DNA of 64,000 nucleotides from Deinococcus aquiradiocola (GCF_014646915.1 NZ_BMOE01000010.1:1-64000); one strand, 5' to 3'; numbered from the stretch's first letter, positions 38,853 through 51,230 are shown. Translations and numbers: made by a program. Notes: generated by a model from the sequence alone, not told the origin.

Positions 38853-40774
38853 CCCAGACCCAGCAGGCCCCCGAGGGCCGCATCAACTACGCCGACGTGC
38901 TGGACTTCCCGACCAAACGCCTGATCCTGATCGGGACGCTGCTCGGCCTGTTCCTCAGCGCCCTCGACCAGACCATCGTGTCCACCGCCCTGCCGCGCAT
39001 CACGCAGGAACTCAACGGCCTGTCCCTGTACTCCTGGGTCACGACCGCGTACCTGCTCGCCAGCACTGCCATGGTGCCCATCTACGGCAAGCTCTCCGAC
39101 ATCTACGGCCGCAAGCCCGTCCTGCTGTTCGGCATCGTGGTGTTCCTGCTCGGCAGCGCCCTGTGCGGCATGTCCGGCGAAGCGTTCCTGCACAACCTCT
39201 TCGGCAGCGGCATGATGCAGCTCGTCGTGTTCCGCGGCATTCAGGGCTTCGGCGCGGCCGCCCTCACCAGCGTCGCCTTCGCGATCATCGCGGACATCTT
39301 CGCGCCCGCCGAGCGCGGCAAGTACCAGGGCCTCTTCGGTGCCGTGTTCGGCCTGAGCAGCGTCATCGGACCGCTCCTGGGCGGCTTCCTGACCGACAAC
39401 GTCTCCTGGCGCTGGGTGTTCTACGTGAACCTCCCCATCGGCCTCGTCGCGCTGGCGTTCATCTTCAGCAAGATGCCGCGCCTCGCCAGCGGCCTGAAAC
39501 CCAAGATCGACTACCTCGGCGCGCTCCTCATCGTCGTGTTCAGCGTCCCGCTGCTCCTCGCGCTCACCTTCGGCGCGGACGGCACGTACGCCTGGACGAG
39601 CACCGTCGTGCTGGGCCTCTTCGCGCTGAGCGCCGTCGCGCTGGGCCTCTTCCTGTTCGAGGAATCCCGCCACGAGAGCCCCATCCTGCCGCTCACCCTC
39701 TTCAAGAACCCCACCTTCGCCTGGGGCGTCCTCGCGCGCTTCTTCATCGGCGCGGCCTTCCTCGGCGCGATCCTGTTCCTCAGCCTGTACCTCGTGAACG
39801 TGCAGGGCGTGTCCGCCACCAAGGCCGGCACCGCCACCATCCCCCTCACGCTCGGCCTGATCGCGGGCGCCATCGGCAGCGGCCAGCTCGCCTCCCGCCT
39901 CGGCTACTACAAGAACATGATCCTGATCGGCCTGTGCCTGATGATGGGCGGCTTCGGGCTGCTCAGCACCCTCAACGCCGACACCCCGTACTTCCAGGTG
40001 GTGCTGTACATGGTGCTGCTCGGCCTGGGCCTCGGCCCCGCCCTGCCGCTCTACAACCTCGCCATCCAGAACGCCGTGAAACCCTGGGAGATCGGCGTCG
40101 CCACCAGCAGCGGCCAGTTCTTCCAGCAGTTCGGCAGCGTCATCGGGACGGCCGTGTTCGGCGCGATCCTCACCTCGATGCTCCCCACCCAGATCAGCAA
40201 GCAGCTCGCGCCCGTCAAGGCCGACGCGCCCCCCGCCATCCGCGCGCAGCTCGACAAGATGGGCAGCGCCGGCAAGAGCAGCGGCGGCAGCAGCCAGGCG
40301 ACCTTCGACGTGGCCGCCGCCAAGACCAAGGCCGACGTGCAGATCAAGCAGGGCTTCGACGGCCTCCTCGCGGGCGTGACGGGCGCCATCAACACAGGCA
40401 ACGTCGCCGCCGTGAAAGCCGTCGCCACGAACCCGCAGGTGCCCGCCCAGCTCGCCGCGCAGCTGAACGCCATCCCCGCACAGGCCATCGCCACGCCCCA
40501 GGGCCGGACGGCCGTCATCGCCGGACTGCAGAAGGGCCTGAGCGCCGCGCAGGACCAGGCGGTCACGCAGACCAACACCACCCTCGACAAGGTCGGCCGC
40601 GCCATCAAGGTCGCGTTCGCCACCACCGTCAGCCGCATCTACCTCGTGAGCATCCTCGTGGCGTTCCTGGCGCTGCTCGCCTCGCTCCCCATGCCGAACC
40701 TCCGCCTCCCCCGCAAGGGCGAAGGCACCGGCACCGAGGGCGAACGCCCCGGCCTCGCCGCCATGGAGATGTAA
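38849..40774 (+). CDS. MFS multidrug exporter, DHA2 (14-helix) type
   Basis: Proton-driven drug exporter of 641 residues of the EmrB/QacA group. Motif D1 [17 protein letters not shown] (about 30-47), motif [17 protein letters not shown] (about 73), and motif [17 protein letters not shown] (about 168) are present, with 14 membrane helices. The family norm is about 500 residues. The extra length is an Ala/Gln-rich soluble insertion of about 130 residues (roughly 455-590, [20 protein letters not shown] through [13 protein letters not shown]) before the last helix. It overlaps the MarR gene, and the intergenic repeat begins at its stop codon. Confidence 0.92.
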   Translation: MTQTQQAPEGRINYADVLDFPTKRLILIGTLLGLFLSALDQTIVSTALPRITQELNGLSLYSWVTTAYLLASTAMVPIYGKLSDIYGRKPVLLFGIVVFLLGSALCGMSGEAFLHNLFGSGMMQLVVFRGIQGFGAAALTSVAFAIIADIFAPAERGKYQGLFGAVFGLSSVIGPLLGGFLTDNVSWRWVFYVNLPIGLVALAFIFSKMPRLASGLKPKIDYLGALLIVVFSVPLLLALTFGADGTYAWTSTVVLGLFALSAVALGLFLFEESRHESPILPLTLFKNPTFAWGVLARFFIGAAFLGAILFLSLYLVNVQGVSATKAGTATIPLTLGLIAGAIGSGQLASRLGYYKNMILIGLCLMMGGFGLLSTLNADTPYFQVVLYMVLLGLGLGPALPLYNLAIQNAVKPWEIGVATSSGQFFQQFGSVIGTAVFGAILTSMLPTQISKQLAPVKADAPPAIRAQLDKMGSAGKSSGGSSQATFDVAAAKTKADVQIKQGFDGLLAGVTGAINTGNVAAVKAVATNPQVPAQLAAQLNAIPAQAIATPQGRTAVIAGLQKGLSAAQDQAVTQTNTTLDKVGRAIKVAFATTVSRIYLVSILVAFLALLASLPMPNLRLPRKGEGTGTEGERPGLAAMEM

Positions 40775-40941
40775 TACGGTTTTGAGCTGAACTCCTGGAG
40801 TTCAGCCGAGCGAAGCGAGCACCAACAAGTCCGGTGTTGAGGAGATGAAAGCGGGCAGGCGTCCTGTATGGCGTCCGTTCTGCCCAAGAAGGGATGTCGG
40901 CGCCGTTTCCGGCATCCCTGGAATCGGATCAACACCGGACA
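40775..40941 (+). repeat. Mosaic intergenic repeat, reference copy E
   Basis: The most complete copy. Module 1: TACGGTTTTGAGCTGAAC, a CTGAACTCC/GGAGTTCAG stem, CCGAGCGAAGCGAG. Module 2: outer arms CCGGTGTTGA and TCAACACCGG about 95 bases apart, enclosing GCGGGCAG/CTGCCC pairs and the hairpin AGGGATGTCGG/CCGGCATCCCT. The whole can fold as a long branched hairpin. It starts immediately after the stop codon of the MFS gene. Confidence 0.88.
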
Positions 40942-40977
40942 AGCATCACACACGGACGCCGCGCGCGGTATGCCGGA

Positions 40978-41021
40978 CAGGAAGGAGGGCGCCCACCGGT
41001 TCGGGGGCGCCCTCCTTCCTG
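40978..41021. terminator. Bidirectional terminator between MFS and sppA
   Basis: Seventeen-base-pair perfect stem CAGGAAGGAGGGCGCCC/GGGCGCCCTCCTTCCTG with a ten-base loop between two convergent genes. Confidence 0.82.
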
Positions 41022-41036
41022 TGCCGCTGTCGTCTG

Positions 41037-42656
<1,620 letters not shown>

Positions 42657-42763
42657 GCCGCTCAATGTACAGGTCCGGCATGAGGCGCGCCGTCACGCCT
42701 GCCGCCCACGCAACCTTCATGCAGCATCCCCGCCGGGCCGGACAGCGCGCCGTGCAGCGGCCG

Positions 42764-42808
42764 CAGAAAGGGCGGGCCGTTCCGTGGGGAATCGGCCCGC
42801 CCTTTCTG
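42764..42808 (-). terminator. Terminator after the cytochrome c gene
   Basis: Sixteen-base-pair perfect stem CAGAAAGGGCGGGCCG/CGGCCCGCCCTTTCTG with a 13-base loop; T/A-rich on both flanks of the stem. Confidence 0.85.
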
Positions 42809-42816
42809 CTGTGGTG

Positions 42817-43524
42817 TCAGTTCAGGGTCTTGATGTACGCGTACACGTTCGCCACGTCGGCGTCGCTGACCTGCGCGGCACTGAACTGCGGCATGGGGGC
42901 CTTGAGGGCGCCCGCCGGGGACTGACCGCTGCGCAGCGCCGTCAGGAACTGCTCCGAGGTCCAGCTCTTGGGGCCGTCCGCCGCGTGCAGGTTCGGCCCG
43001 ATGCCACCCTCGCCGTTCGCGCCGTGGCAGCCGCCGCAGCTCGCGGACGCGAACACGGCCTTGCCCTTGGTGGCGTCGCCGCCCGCCGTGGCGCCCGCCG
43101 CCTGCGTGCCGCCCTGGGCGGCTGCCGCCTGCGTGCCCTTCTGCGCGGCGTTCGGGCCGGACGCGGTCAGCGAACCGTCCGCGGCGTTGCTGGACTTCGT
43201 GCCGGACAGGTCCGTGTTGCCGGGCGTGCCCGCCTGGTTGCCGGTCCCGGTGTTGGCGGCCCCGCCGCTCATGCTGCTCTGGTCCGCGCTGCTGCCCTGC
43301 GCGGTCGTGCTGCCGGGCGCGGTGGACGTGCCGTCGGCGGGCGCGGCGGCGGTGTTCATGCTGGAGGTGCTGGCGCTGCCGCCCTCGCTGGTGGTGCCGG
43401 CCGTGGTGCTGGCCGTCGCGGCGGGTTTCTCTTCCTCGTGGGTGGCCAGTCGGTAGCCCAGAATGCTGCCGCCCAGCGTCAGGGCGAGCAGCAGCGTCAT
43501 GGACACGGCAAACGTGTTCTTCAT
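42817..43524 (-). CDS. Membrane-anchored cytochrome c with long low-complexity linker
   Basis: Monoheme cytochrome c of 235 residues for electron transfer outside the membrane. An N-terminal helix (FAVSMTLLLALTLGGSILGYRLA) is followed by about 110 residues made of Ala, Ser, Thr, Gly and Gln, then a class I domain with the heme site FASASCGGCHGANGEGG (about 160) and distal Met in APMPQFSAAQVSDADVANVYAYIKTLN. The linker would let the heme domain reach partners across a thick cell wall. TAGGCT lies seven bases before the ATG. The gene order on the minus strand is parvulin, TetR, cytochrome. Confidence 0.9.
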   Translation of the reverse strand: MKNTFAVSMTLLLALTLGGSILGYRLATHEEEKPAATASTTAGTTSEGGSASTSSMNTAAAPADGTSTAPGSTTAQGSSADQSSMSGGAANTGTGNQAGTPGNTDLSGTKSSNAADGSLTASGPNAAQKGTQAAAAQGGTQAAGATAGGDATKGKAVFASASCGGCHGANGEGGIGPNLHAADGPKSWTSEQFLTALRSGQSPAGALKAPMPQFSAAQVSDADVANVYAYIKTLN

Positions 43525-43651
43525 GGGATTCAGCCTAACACAGCCGCCCAGGGGCGTTTGTCGTGCAGGCAGCCGCCCCTGCACGTGACGTTCATGCTCG
43601 CCCGGCCCACCCGCAGGGGATGGACGCCACTCTCCCCGCCGGACCGTTCCC

Positions 43652-44263
43652 TCAGTCCGGCCGGGCTGCAGGTGCGGCGGGCGCGTCGAGGTCCAGCAGG
43701 CGGTACAGGCCCTCCAGGCACCACTGGCGGTACTGCGCGAGGTCCGGGTCCGGGTCGCTCAGGAACCGGACGCTCAGGCCGTCCACCAGCGCCCGCAGCT
43801 GCCACGCGCGCCCCACCGGGCCGCCCGACGTGAGCCGCACGAGTTCCACGTCCATGCGGTGCGTCTCCTCGGCGTACGCGCGCTGCAGCGTCATCAGCGA
43901 GGGGTCGCGCGTGCTGGCCGCCAGGAAGTCCAGGTACACGGTGTAGAAGCGCCGCGTGCTCTCCACCGTGTAGAACTGGTTCTCGGCGTACGCGCGCAGC
44001 CGGTCGTGCGGGGTCGGCGCGAGCCGCAGGGCGCGGCGCGTGGCGGCCGTGATGGTCCGCACGAAGCGGCGCATCACGGCCGCCAGCAGGCCTTCCTTCG
44101 TGCCGAAGTGGTACACCAGCGTGCCCTTGCTGACGCCCGCATGCGCCGCGATGCGGTCCAGCGTCACGCCCGCGTACCCCTGCTCGAAGATCGCGAGGTA
44201 CGCCGCGCGTTCCAGCGCCGTCCGCCGCTGCCGTTCCTGAATGGGATTCACGCGCCGCGCCAC
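43652..44263 (-). CDS. TetR-family regulator
   Basis: Repressor of 203 residues. Helix-turn-helix: ERAAYLAIFEQGYAGVTLDRIAAHAGVSKGTLVYHFGTKEGLLAAVMRRF (about 18-67), with the second part resembling BetI-type TetR proteins (TRRFYTVYLDFLAASTRDPSLM). GTG 44263 is chosen because TACACT lies seven bases before it, giving a leaderless gene; longer frames lack homology. Target genes and ligand are unknown; the cytochrome c gene is the nearest downstream gene. Confidence 0.88.
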   Translation of the reverse strand: MARRVNPIQERQRRTALERAAYLAIFEQGYAGVTLDRIAAHAGVSKGTLVYHFGTKEGLLAAVMRRFVRTITAATRRALRLAPTPHDRLRAYAENQFYTVESTRRFYTVYLDFLAASTRDPSLMTLQRAYAEETHRMDVELVRLTSGGPVGRAWQLRALVDGLSVRFLSDPDPDLAQYRQWCLEGLYRLLDLDAPAAPAARPD

Positions 44264-44350
44264 GCCGCGCAGTGTAGAGCATGGCCCGCCCCCGCCCCCC
44301 GCGCCTGCCTGATCCGGCCGGACGATGCCGCCGGGCAGGAGGGCACGCAA

Positions 44351-44389
44351 CAGGGGAGGGGACCCGGACTCCCCGGACCCCCTCCCCTG
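44351..44389 (-). terminator. Terminator after the parvulin gene
   Basis: CAGGGGAGGGG/CCCCTCCCCTG eleven-base-pair perfect stem with additional inner pairs, between the parvulin stop and the TetR promoter. Confidence 0.72.
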
Positions 44390-44427
44390 AACCGCCCCGC
44401 GCGCTGCCGGGCGGACCTGCTCGGTCG

Positions 44428-45495
44428 TTACTTGCCTGCAGGCGCGGCGTCGGCGGGGGCCGCGTTCGTGGGTGCGGGCGCGACCGTCACCACTTCCGGC
44501 ATCGTCACGATCTTCAGCTTGGCGACCTGCGCGTCCACGTACTTCTGTGCCGCCTCGCCCGCCAGCTGGTCACGGATCTTCGCGGACACGTCCGCGAGCG
44601 GCTGCACGCCCGCCGGGGTGCGGCTGCTGACCACCAGCACGTGCCAGCCGAACTCGGTCTGCACGACCTGCGGGGTGTTCAGCGGGCCGGTGAAAGCCGC
44701 CTTGTCGAAGGCGGGGACCGTTTCGCCCATCCCGAGGCAGCCGAGGTCGCCGCCCTGCCCGGCGCTGCCGGGGTCCTTGCTGCTCGCCTTGGCGAGATCC
44801 GCGAAGGCCGCGCCGCCCGCGAGCTTCTTCACGATGTCCTGCGCTTCCGGCTGCGTGGCGACCAGGATGTGCTTCGCGCACGCCTGCGCGTCCTGCGCGA
44901 AGCTCGACTTGTTCAGCTGGTAGTAGCTCGCGACGAGCGCGTCACCGAACTTGAACTTCGCCTTGATGCTGTTCAGGTACGCGTTGTACACCGCGCCGTC
45001 TTCCAGCGTCGCGCGGAAGGTGTCGGCGTCCGCGTACCCGCTGGCGTTCAGGGCGTCCTTGAATTCCGCGTCCGTCGCGAAGTCCGACTTGGCGTCCGCG
45101 AAGTTCTTGTCGATCTCGGCGGCGTCGGCCTTGAAGCCCGCCGTGCGCGCCAGCTGCAGGATCGCCTGCTGCCGCGCGAACTGCTGCAGCAGCTGCGGGC
45201 GGTACTGGTTGAAGTTCACGAGCAGGTCGTCCGTGAGCGGCACGCCCTGCGCGTTCACGCTGCGGCCCGCCAGCTGACGGAAGTACGCGTCGAACTGCCC
45301 GAGCGTGATGGTGTTCCCCCCGACCGTGGCGACCGGCGTGGCCGGATCGGCCGGTGCCGGGGTGGCCGCTGCGGGCGTGGCCGTGGCGGGCGCGCTCTGC
45401 GCCGGGACCGCCGGGGTGGTGGGGGTGGCCGGGGCGGTCTGAGCGAAGGCTGCGCTGCCCGCAACCAGGGCCAGGGTCAGGAAAAATGTTCTCAC
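44428..45495 (-). CDS. Exported parvulin-type peptidyl-prolyl isomerase (SurA/PrsA-like)
   Basis: Foldase of 355 residues. A signal peptide (TFFLTLALVAGSAAFAQ), an Ala/Pro/Thr linker, a SurA_N-like helical segment (about 60-200) and one parvulin domain (about 205-310) are present. That domain keeps the expected histidines and core: CAKHILVATQPEAQDIVKKLAGGAAFADLAKASSKDPGSAGQGGDLG and TEFGWHVLVVSSRTPAG. It should assist folding of secreted proteins outside the membrane. GTG start with TACATT seven bases upstream. It shares the 14-base start region GTACATTGAGCGGC with sppA. Confidence 0.9.
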   Translation of the reverse strand: MRTFFLTLALVAGSAAFAQTAPATPTTPAVPAQSAPATATPAAATPAPADPATPVATVGGNTITLGQFDAYFRQLAGRSVNAQGVPLTDDLLVNFNQYRPQLLQQFARQQAILQLARTAGFKADAAEIDKNFADAKSDFATDAEFKDALNASGYADADTFRATLEDGAVYNAYLNSIKAKFKFGDALVASYYQLNKSSFAQDAQACAKHILVATQPEAQDIVKKLAGGAAFADLAKASSKDPGSAGQGGDLGCLGMGETVPAFDKAAFTGPLNTPQVVQTEFGWHVLVVSSRTPAGVQPLADVSAKIRDQLAGEAAQKYVDAQVAKLKIVTMPEVVTVAPAPTNAAPADAAPAGK

Positions 45496-45591
45496 GCCGC
45501 TCAATGTACCGTACCCGGCGTGCGGAGAATGAGTACAACTGACGCGCTGCGGCGCGCCCGCCGCCCCGGTGCGTGCGCTATCATCCGGCCC

Positions 45592-46674
45592 GTGTCCGCT
45601 GCCCGCCCGCCCAGTTCCGCGCCCCTGCGCCTCCTCGCCACCCAGGACGCCCGCCGTTACGACGACGTGGTGCGCTCCATGCCGGTCACCAGCGCCCTGC
45701 AGGGCTGGGGGTACGGCGAGGCCCGCCGGGTGCTGGGGCAGACGCCGCTGCGGTACCTGATCCTGCAGGGCGACGACGTGGTGGGCGCGGTGCAGCTCAT
45801 CCGCAAGCGGCTCCTGCCGGGCTTCACCACGCTGTACGCGCCGCGCGGCCCGGCCCTCGCGTCCCTGGACCTGTTGCCCGCCTTCGCGCAGGCCGTCCGG
45901 AGCGCCGCGCGGCCCAGCGACGCCTTCCTGAAGATCGAACCGCCCGTCCCCATGAGCGCCGAACACATCCCGGACCGCTACGGCCCGTGGCGCCGCACCG
46001 AGTCCGAACAGCCGGAGCACACCATCGTGAGCGACCTGTCGCAGCCGGAAGATCTGCTGTTCTCGGGCCTGCACAGCATGGCGCGCCGCAACGTGCGCGC
46101 CGCGCAGAAGTTCGGCGTGACGGTCGCGCGCGACCCGAACTTCGACGACTTCTGGGAGATCTTCAGCGCCACCAACGAACGCGCGAAGCTCGGCGCGTTC
46201 CCTCGCGCATACTACGAGACCATGCTGAAGGAAGGCAACGCGCACGGCGGCGAAGCGTACGTGGTGCTCGCCCGGCACGAGGGCAGGGCGCTCGCGGGCG
46301 GGTTCTTCGTGACGATGGGGCAGGGCACGTACTACCTGTTCGGAGGCAGCGTCAGGGACGACCGGCCCACCGAGACGGGCGAGGCCCGCAAGGACGTGAA
46401 GGCCCCCACCGCCTTCTACTGGGGCGCGATGCTGGACGCCAAAGCGCACGGGTACACCCTCTTCGACTTCTGGGGCATTCCGCGCACCATCAGCGAGGAC
46501 AAGCACAGCATCGGCCTCGTCCGCATGAAGGAGAGCTTCGGCGGCGACAAGGTCTGGTACCCGGCGTACGAACTGCCGCTCAGCCCGCTCGCGCCCGCCG
46601 TGGCCCGCGCGCTGCGCTGGCGCAAGACGCAGAACAACCTCCGCAAGCGCGGCAGCGCCGACGATGTCCTGTGA
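45592..46674 (+). CDS. FemAB/FemX-family aminoacyltransferase
   Basis: Protein of 360 residues of the FemAB family, which add amino acids from aminoacyl-tRNA to the peptidoglycan stem peptide. Recognised parts are QGWGYGEARRVLGQTPLRYLILQGDDVVGAVQLI (about 35-65), the acceptor region HSMARRNVRAAQKFGVTV (about 158) and GQGTYYLFGGSVRDDRPTETGEARKDVKAPTAFYWGAMLDAKAHGYTLFDFWGI (about 240-295), the GNAT fold's second half. Deinococcus peptidoglycan has a Gly bridge, which such an enzyme could build. GTG start with TATCAT seven bases upstream; the AroE-like gene follows after 27 bases. Confidence 0.9.
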   Translation: MSAARPPSSAPLRLLATQDARRYDDVVRSMPVTSALQGWGYGEARRVLGQTPLRYLILQGDDVVGAVQLIRKRLLPGFTTLYAPRGPALASLDLLPAFAQAVRSAARPSDAFLKIEPPVPMSAEHIPDRYGPWRRTESEQPEHTIVSDLSQPEDLLFSGLHSMARRNVRAAQKFGVTVARDPNFDDFWEIFSATNERAKLGAFPRAYYETMLKEGNAHGGEAYVVLARHEGRALAGGFFVTMGQGTYYLFGGSVRDDRPTETGEARKDVKAPTAFYWGAMLDAKAHGYTLFDFWGIPRTISEDKHSIGLVRMKESFGGDKVWYPAYELPLSPLAPAVARALRWRKTQNNLRKRGSADDVL

Positions 46675-46701
46675 CGCGCGGCCCCGGCGGAGCGTGAGCG
46701 C

Positions 46702-47478
46702 GTGAGCGCCGCGCACGACACGCCGCTTGCCCTGATCGGCTACCCGCCCGAAACGGCCCGCGCGCTGCGCGAACTGGGCCTCACCGCGCTGTCCGTCCCG
46801 ACCGAACCGCTCGCGGACGTGCTCGCCGCCTGCGCCGCGCTCGGCGCTCCGGGCGCCCTCGTCGCGGCCGCGCAGCAGGGCAGCGTCCTGAGTGCCGCGC
46901 ACCCCGACACGGCCGCCACCCGCGCCGGAAGTGCCGACGCGCTCTCCTTCGCCGGAGGGCAGCACGGCCAGCCGAGCCGCGCGAACGCCACGCACACCCT
47001 GCCCGACGCGCTCCTCGACGCGCTGGAAGACAGCGGCTACCCGGTGCGCGGCGCGAACGCCCTGATCGTCGGGCAGGCGGGCGACCTGGGGGCCGGGATG
47101 GCCCTCACGCGCCTGGGCCTGGGCAGCCTCACGCTGGCCGCCGCGTCAAGGCCCGAAGCCGAAGCGCTCGCCCGCGACCTGCCCGCCGGTTTCCGCGCGC
47201 AGTTCACGGCCCGCAACGACCCGGCCCTCGTCACGCTCGCCGAACGCGCCGACCTGATCGTCCTGACGGCCGGGACGCTCCCGCCCGGCGTGCTGCAGCC
47301 CTTCCACGCGCTGCTCGACCTGACGGGCCGCGCCGGGGGTGCCGCCACGCGCGCCGGAGCGTCCCTCGTGCCGCTCGCCCGCCTGCCGGACCTGCGCCTC
47401 GCGCGCCGCCTGTCGCACGCGACCGGACAGCGCTTCGCGCCGGACGCCCTGACTGCACTTGCCCGCCTGCTCCCCTGA
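46702..47478 (+). CDS. Shikimate dehydrogenase-like protein lacking catalytic motifs
   Basis: Protein of 258 residues with the outline of AroE: a short N-terminal domain beginning LALIGYPPE and a Rossmann domain with GANALIVGQAGDLGAGMALTRLGLGSLTLAAASRPEAEALARDLP and ADLIVLTAGTLPPG. It lacks the NVTxPxK lysine and GxNTDGxG aspartate of true shikimate dehydrogenases, so it probably does not make shikimate. Alternatives are a quinate/NADP-binding relative or a regulatory pseudo-enzyme. GTG start with GGAG ten bases upstream; it lies 27 bases after the FemAB gene and is probably cotranscribed. Confidence 0.6.
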   Translation: MSAAHDTPLALIGYPPETARALRELGLTALSVPTEPLADVLAACAALGAPGALVAAAQQGSVLSAAHPDTAATRAGSADALSFAGGQHGQPSRANATHTLPDALLDALEDSGYPVRGANALIVGQAGDLGAGMALTRLGLGSLTLAAASRPEAEALARDLPAGFRAQFTARNDPALVTLAERADLIVLTAGTLPPGVLQPFHALLDLTGRAGGAATRAGASLVPLARLPDLRLARRLSHATGQRFAPDALTALARLLP

Positions 47479-47537
47479 CCTTTCCCGCCCGGAGAGGAAT
47501 CCGGCTCAGAGCGGCGCGTGCGGAGAGGGGTGTCTGC

Positions 47538-48509
47538 TCAGAGGGGGGTCTGGGCTTCGAGGTTCAGCACGGCCTGCGCGGTGATCTCGTCCACGATCAG
47601 GCGGCGCATCAGACCGCCGCGCAGGGCCGCGCGCAGGGCCGCGACCTTGCCGAGGCCGCTCACCACGCACAGCGATTCCGGGGCGCGCTGCACGAGGCGC
47701 AGGTCCGGGCCGCTCGCGCGGGCGTTCAGGGACAGGCCCTCGTGGCTGCCGTCCTCGCGGTAGAAGACGGTCGCGATGTCGCCCACGGCGCCCTCGGCGG
47801 CCAGGGCGTTCAGGTCGGCGGGTGCGAGGTACCCGGCGCTGTACACGTGGCTGGGCGTCTGCGCGGTGTGGCTGCCGACGGAGTACACGAGGATGTCGGC
47901 GCGCGCCTGCAGGTCGAGGACGTGCCGGACGCTGCGCTCGCGCCACATGGCCTGCTTGGTGGCGGGGTCGTCGAAGAAGGTCGGGACGGGAAAGAGCTGC
48001 GCGTGGGCGGAGTAGTTGCGGGCGAAGCGCAGGATGCTGTCGGTCACGAAGCCGCTCACGAAGTCGGCGGCGTTGGCGGAGCCGTTCAGCTGCACGAAGG
48101 TCAGGTCCGGCACGGTGCGCGGCACGAGCGCGTGACTGACGGCGTTCAGGGTGTTGCCCCACGCGAGGCCCACCAGCATGCCCGGCTGCAGCAGGTTGCT
48201 CAGGAGGCTGGCGGCGGCGGTGGCGGTGCGTTCCAGCCAGACGTCCTCGCCGCTGCCGAGCGGCACGCTGACCACTTGGGCGCGCAGGAAGGGGTAGATG
48301 GCCTGCAGGCGCGCTTCGAGGCCCTGTGCCTGCCCTTCGGGGTCGTGGATGCGGATCTCGACGAGGCCGCTGCGCCGCGCGTACGACAGCAGCCTGGACA
48401 CCTTGGGGCGCGACAGGCCGAGTTCGGTGGCGATGGCGTCGGTGGTGAGGCCCTGCTCGTAGTACAGGCGGGCCACTTTTACGGCCTGGAGGCCCTGGTC
48501 TTCGGTCAT
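47538..48509 (-). CDS. SorC/DeoR-type transcriptional regulator of the glycerol genes
   Basis: Regulator of 323 residues with an N-terminal helix-turn-helix (YYEQGLTTDAIATELGLSRPKVSRLLSYARRSGLVEIRIHDPEG, about 16-60) and a SorC-type sugar-phosphate-binding domain (VGLAWGNTLNAVSHALVPR, ADILVYSVGSHTAQTP, LCVVSGLGKVAALRAALRGGLMRRLIVDEITAQAVL). The family usually binds a phosphorylated sugar, so glycerol 3-phosphate is a plausible effector here. It is divergent from glpF, and paired palindromes lie in the shared region. TATCCT lies eight bases before the ATG. That it controls the glp genes is inference from position. Confidence 0.88.
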   Translation of the reverse strand: MTEDQGLQAVKVARLYYEQGLTTDAIATELGLSRPKVSRLLSYARRSGLVEIRIHDPEGQAQGLEARLQAIYPFLRAQVVSVPLGSGEDVWLERTATAAASLLSNLLQPGMLVGLAWGNTLNAVSHALVPRTVPDLTFVQLNGSANAADFVSGFVTDSILRFARNYSAHAQLFPVPTFFDDPATKQAMWRERSVRHVLDLQARADILVYSVGSHTAQTPSHVYSAGYLAPADLNALAAEGAVGDIATVFYREDGSHEGLSLNARASGPDLRLVQRAPESLCVVSGLGKVAALRAALRGGLMRRLIVDEITAQAVLNLEAQTPL

Positions 48510-48638
48510 CGGCGTTCAGGATACAGCCCGGCGTCAGGATGAGTGCCTTCGCAGCATTCTCTCATGTTGCTGGGCGCGGGGGATTCGCGTGTGACGCGGC
48601 TTTCACCGAAAGTTGGGCGAGCGTTCACACCACAAACA

Positions 48639-48673
48639 TGAACGCCTGTTCAAAGCTGCTTGACAATTGTTCA
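48639..48673. promoter_or_regulatory. Paired glp operators at glpF
   Basis: TGAAC-GCCT-GTTCA (48639-48652) and TTGAC-AATT-GTTCA (48660-48673). Start-to-start spacing is 21 bp, two helical turns. The second overlaps the -35 of the glpF promoter, a repressor position. The same pair with the same spacing is before glpD. Confidence 0.7.
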
Positions 48674-48688
48674 TGCAGGTGGAACAGT
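48660..48688 (+). promoter_or_regulatory. glpF-glpK promoter
   Basis: TTGACA (48660-48665), 17-base spacer, AACAGT (48683-48688). Predicted start near 48695, leader about 56 bases with GGAGG before the glpF ATG. Confidence 0.7.
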
Positions 48689-48750
48689 AGCTTCATCAAC
48701 AATCCACAGCGCCCTGCCCCACACCGGGAGACAGGCATCCAGGAGGCTTC

Positions 48751-49587
48751 ATGAAATTCAGCGCCATGCAGGAATTCGCCGCCGAACTGCTCGGCACGAT
48801 GGTCCTCATCCTCTTCGGATGCGGCGTCGTGGCGATGGTGGTTCTCTTCGCCAGCAAGGACCCCGTCATTCCGGGACAGATCGTGAACGGCGGGTACACC
48901 AACATCACGCTCGGCTGGGGCTTCGCCGTGCTGATGGGCATCTTCATGTCCGGCGCCATCAGCGGCGCGCACCTCAACCCGGCCGTCACCATCGCCCTTG
49001 CCGCGACCGGCCGCCACCCCTGGGCCAAGGTCCCGCACTACATCGCTGCGCAGTTCATCGGCGCGTTCCTCGGGGCCGCCATCGTGTTCGCGGTGTACCA
49101 CGCCAAATGGCTCGGCTTCGACCCGGCCCTCGACCACACCACCGGCATCTTCAGCACCTTCCCGGCCGTGCCCGGCTTCTGGCCCGGCTTCATCGACCAG
49201 GTGGTGGGCACCGCCCTCCTGATGGGCCTGATCCTCGCCATCGGCGACAAGCTCGCCAACCCCGCCGGGGCCGCGTGGGGCGCGCTCGCCGTGGCCTTCG
49301 TCGTCATGGCCATCGGCATCAGCTTCGGCGGCATGCACGGCTACGCCATCAACCCCGCCCGTGACCTCGGCCCGCGCCTCTTCGCGGTCATCGCCGGCTT
49401 CAAGAACAACGGCCTCACCGACGGCAGCGGCGTGTGGCTCGTCCCGGTCATCGGTCCCATCGTGGGCGCCCTCGTGGGGGCCTTCATCTACGACTTCGTG
49501 ATCGGCCGCACCCTCCAGAAGGCCCACCTGTCCGCCGTGGGCGAGCAGGGCGTCGACCCGGCCTTCAACCTCGAACAGCAGCGCTGA
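48751..49587 (+). CDS. glpF: Glycerol facilitator (aquaglyceroporin)
   Basis: Channel of 278 residues letting glycerol diffuse into the cell. The two pore motifs are SGAHLNPAVTIALA (about 73) and GYAINPARDLGPR (about 198); the residue after the second NPA is Arg then Asp, the glyceroporin signature (NPARD) that widens the pore compared with water-only aquaporins. Six membrane helices are present. GGAGG lies before the ATG. It is first in the glpF-glpK transcript and the promoter contains paired TGAAC-N4-GTTCA sites. Confidence 0.95.
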   Translation: MKFSAMQEFAAELLGTMVLILFGCGVVAMVVLFASKDPVIPGQIVNGGYTNITLGWGFAVLMGIFMSGAISGAHLNPAVTIALAATGRHPWAKVPHYIAAQFIGAFLGAAIVFAVYHAKWLGFDPALDHTTGIFSTFPAVPGFWPGFIDQVVGTALLMGLILAIGDKLANPAGAAWGALAVAFVVMAIGISFGGMHGYAINPARDLGPRLFAVIAGFKNNGLTDGSGVWLVPVIGPIVGALVGAFIYDFVIGRTLQKAHLSAVGEQGVDPAFNLEQQR

Positions 49588-49683
49588 ACCCCCTCGCGCC
49601 CCGCCCTCACGGGCCGGGGCGTGCCGAACGTCCCCACCCTCACGCCCCTCACCGGACCGACGCGTCCACCCACAGGAGTCACC

Positions 49684-51189
<1,506 letters not shown>

Positions 51190-51230
51190 GTCCGGCCGTC
51201 CGGTCTGACCGTCGCCGATCTCGCCGACTG

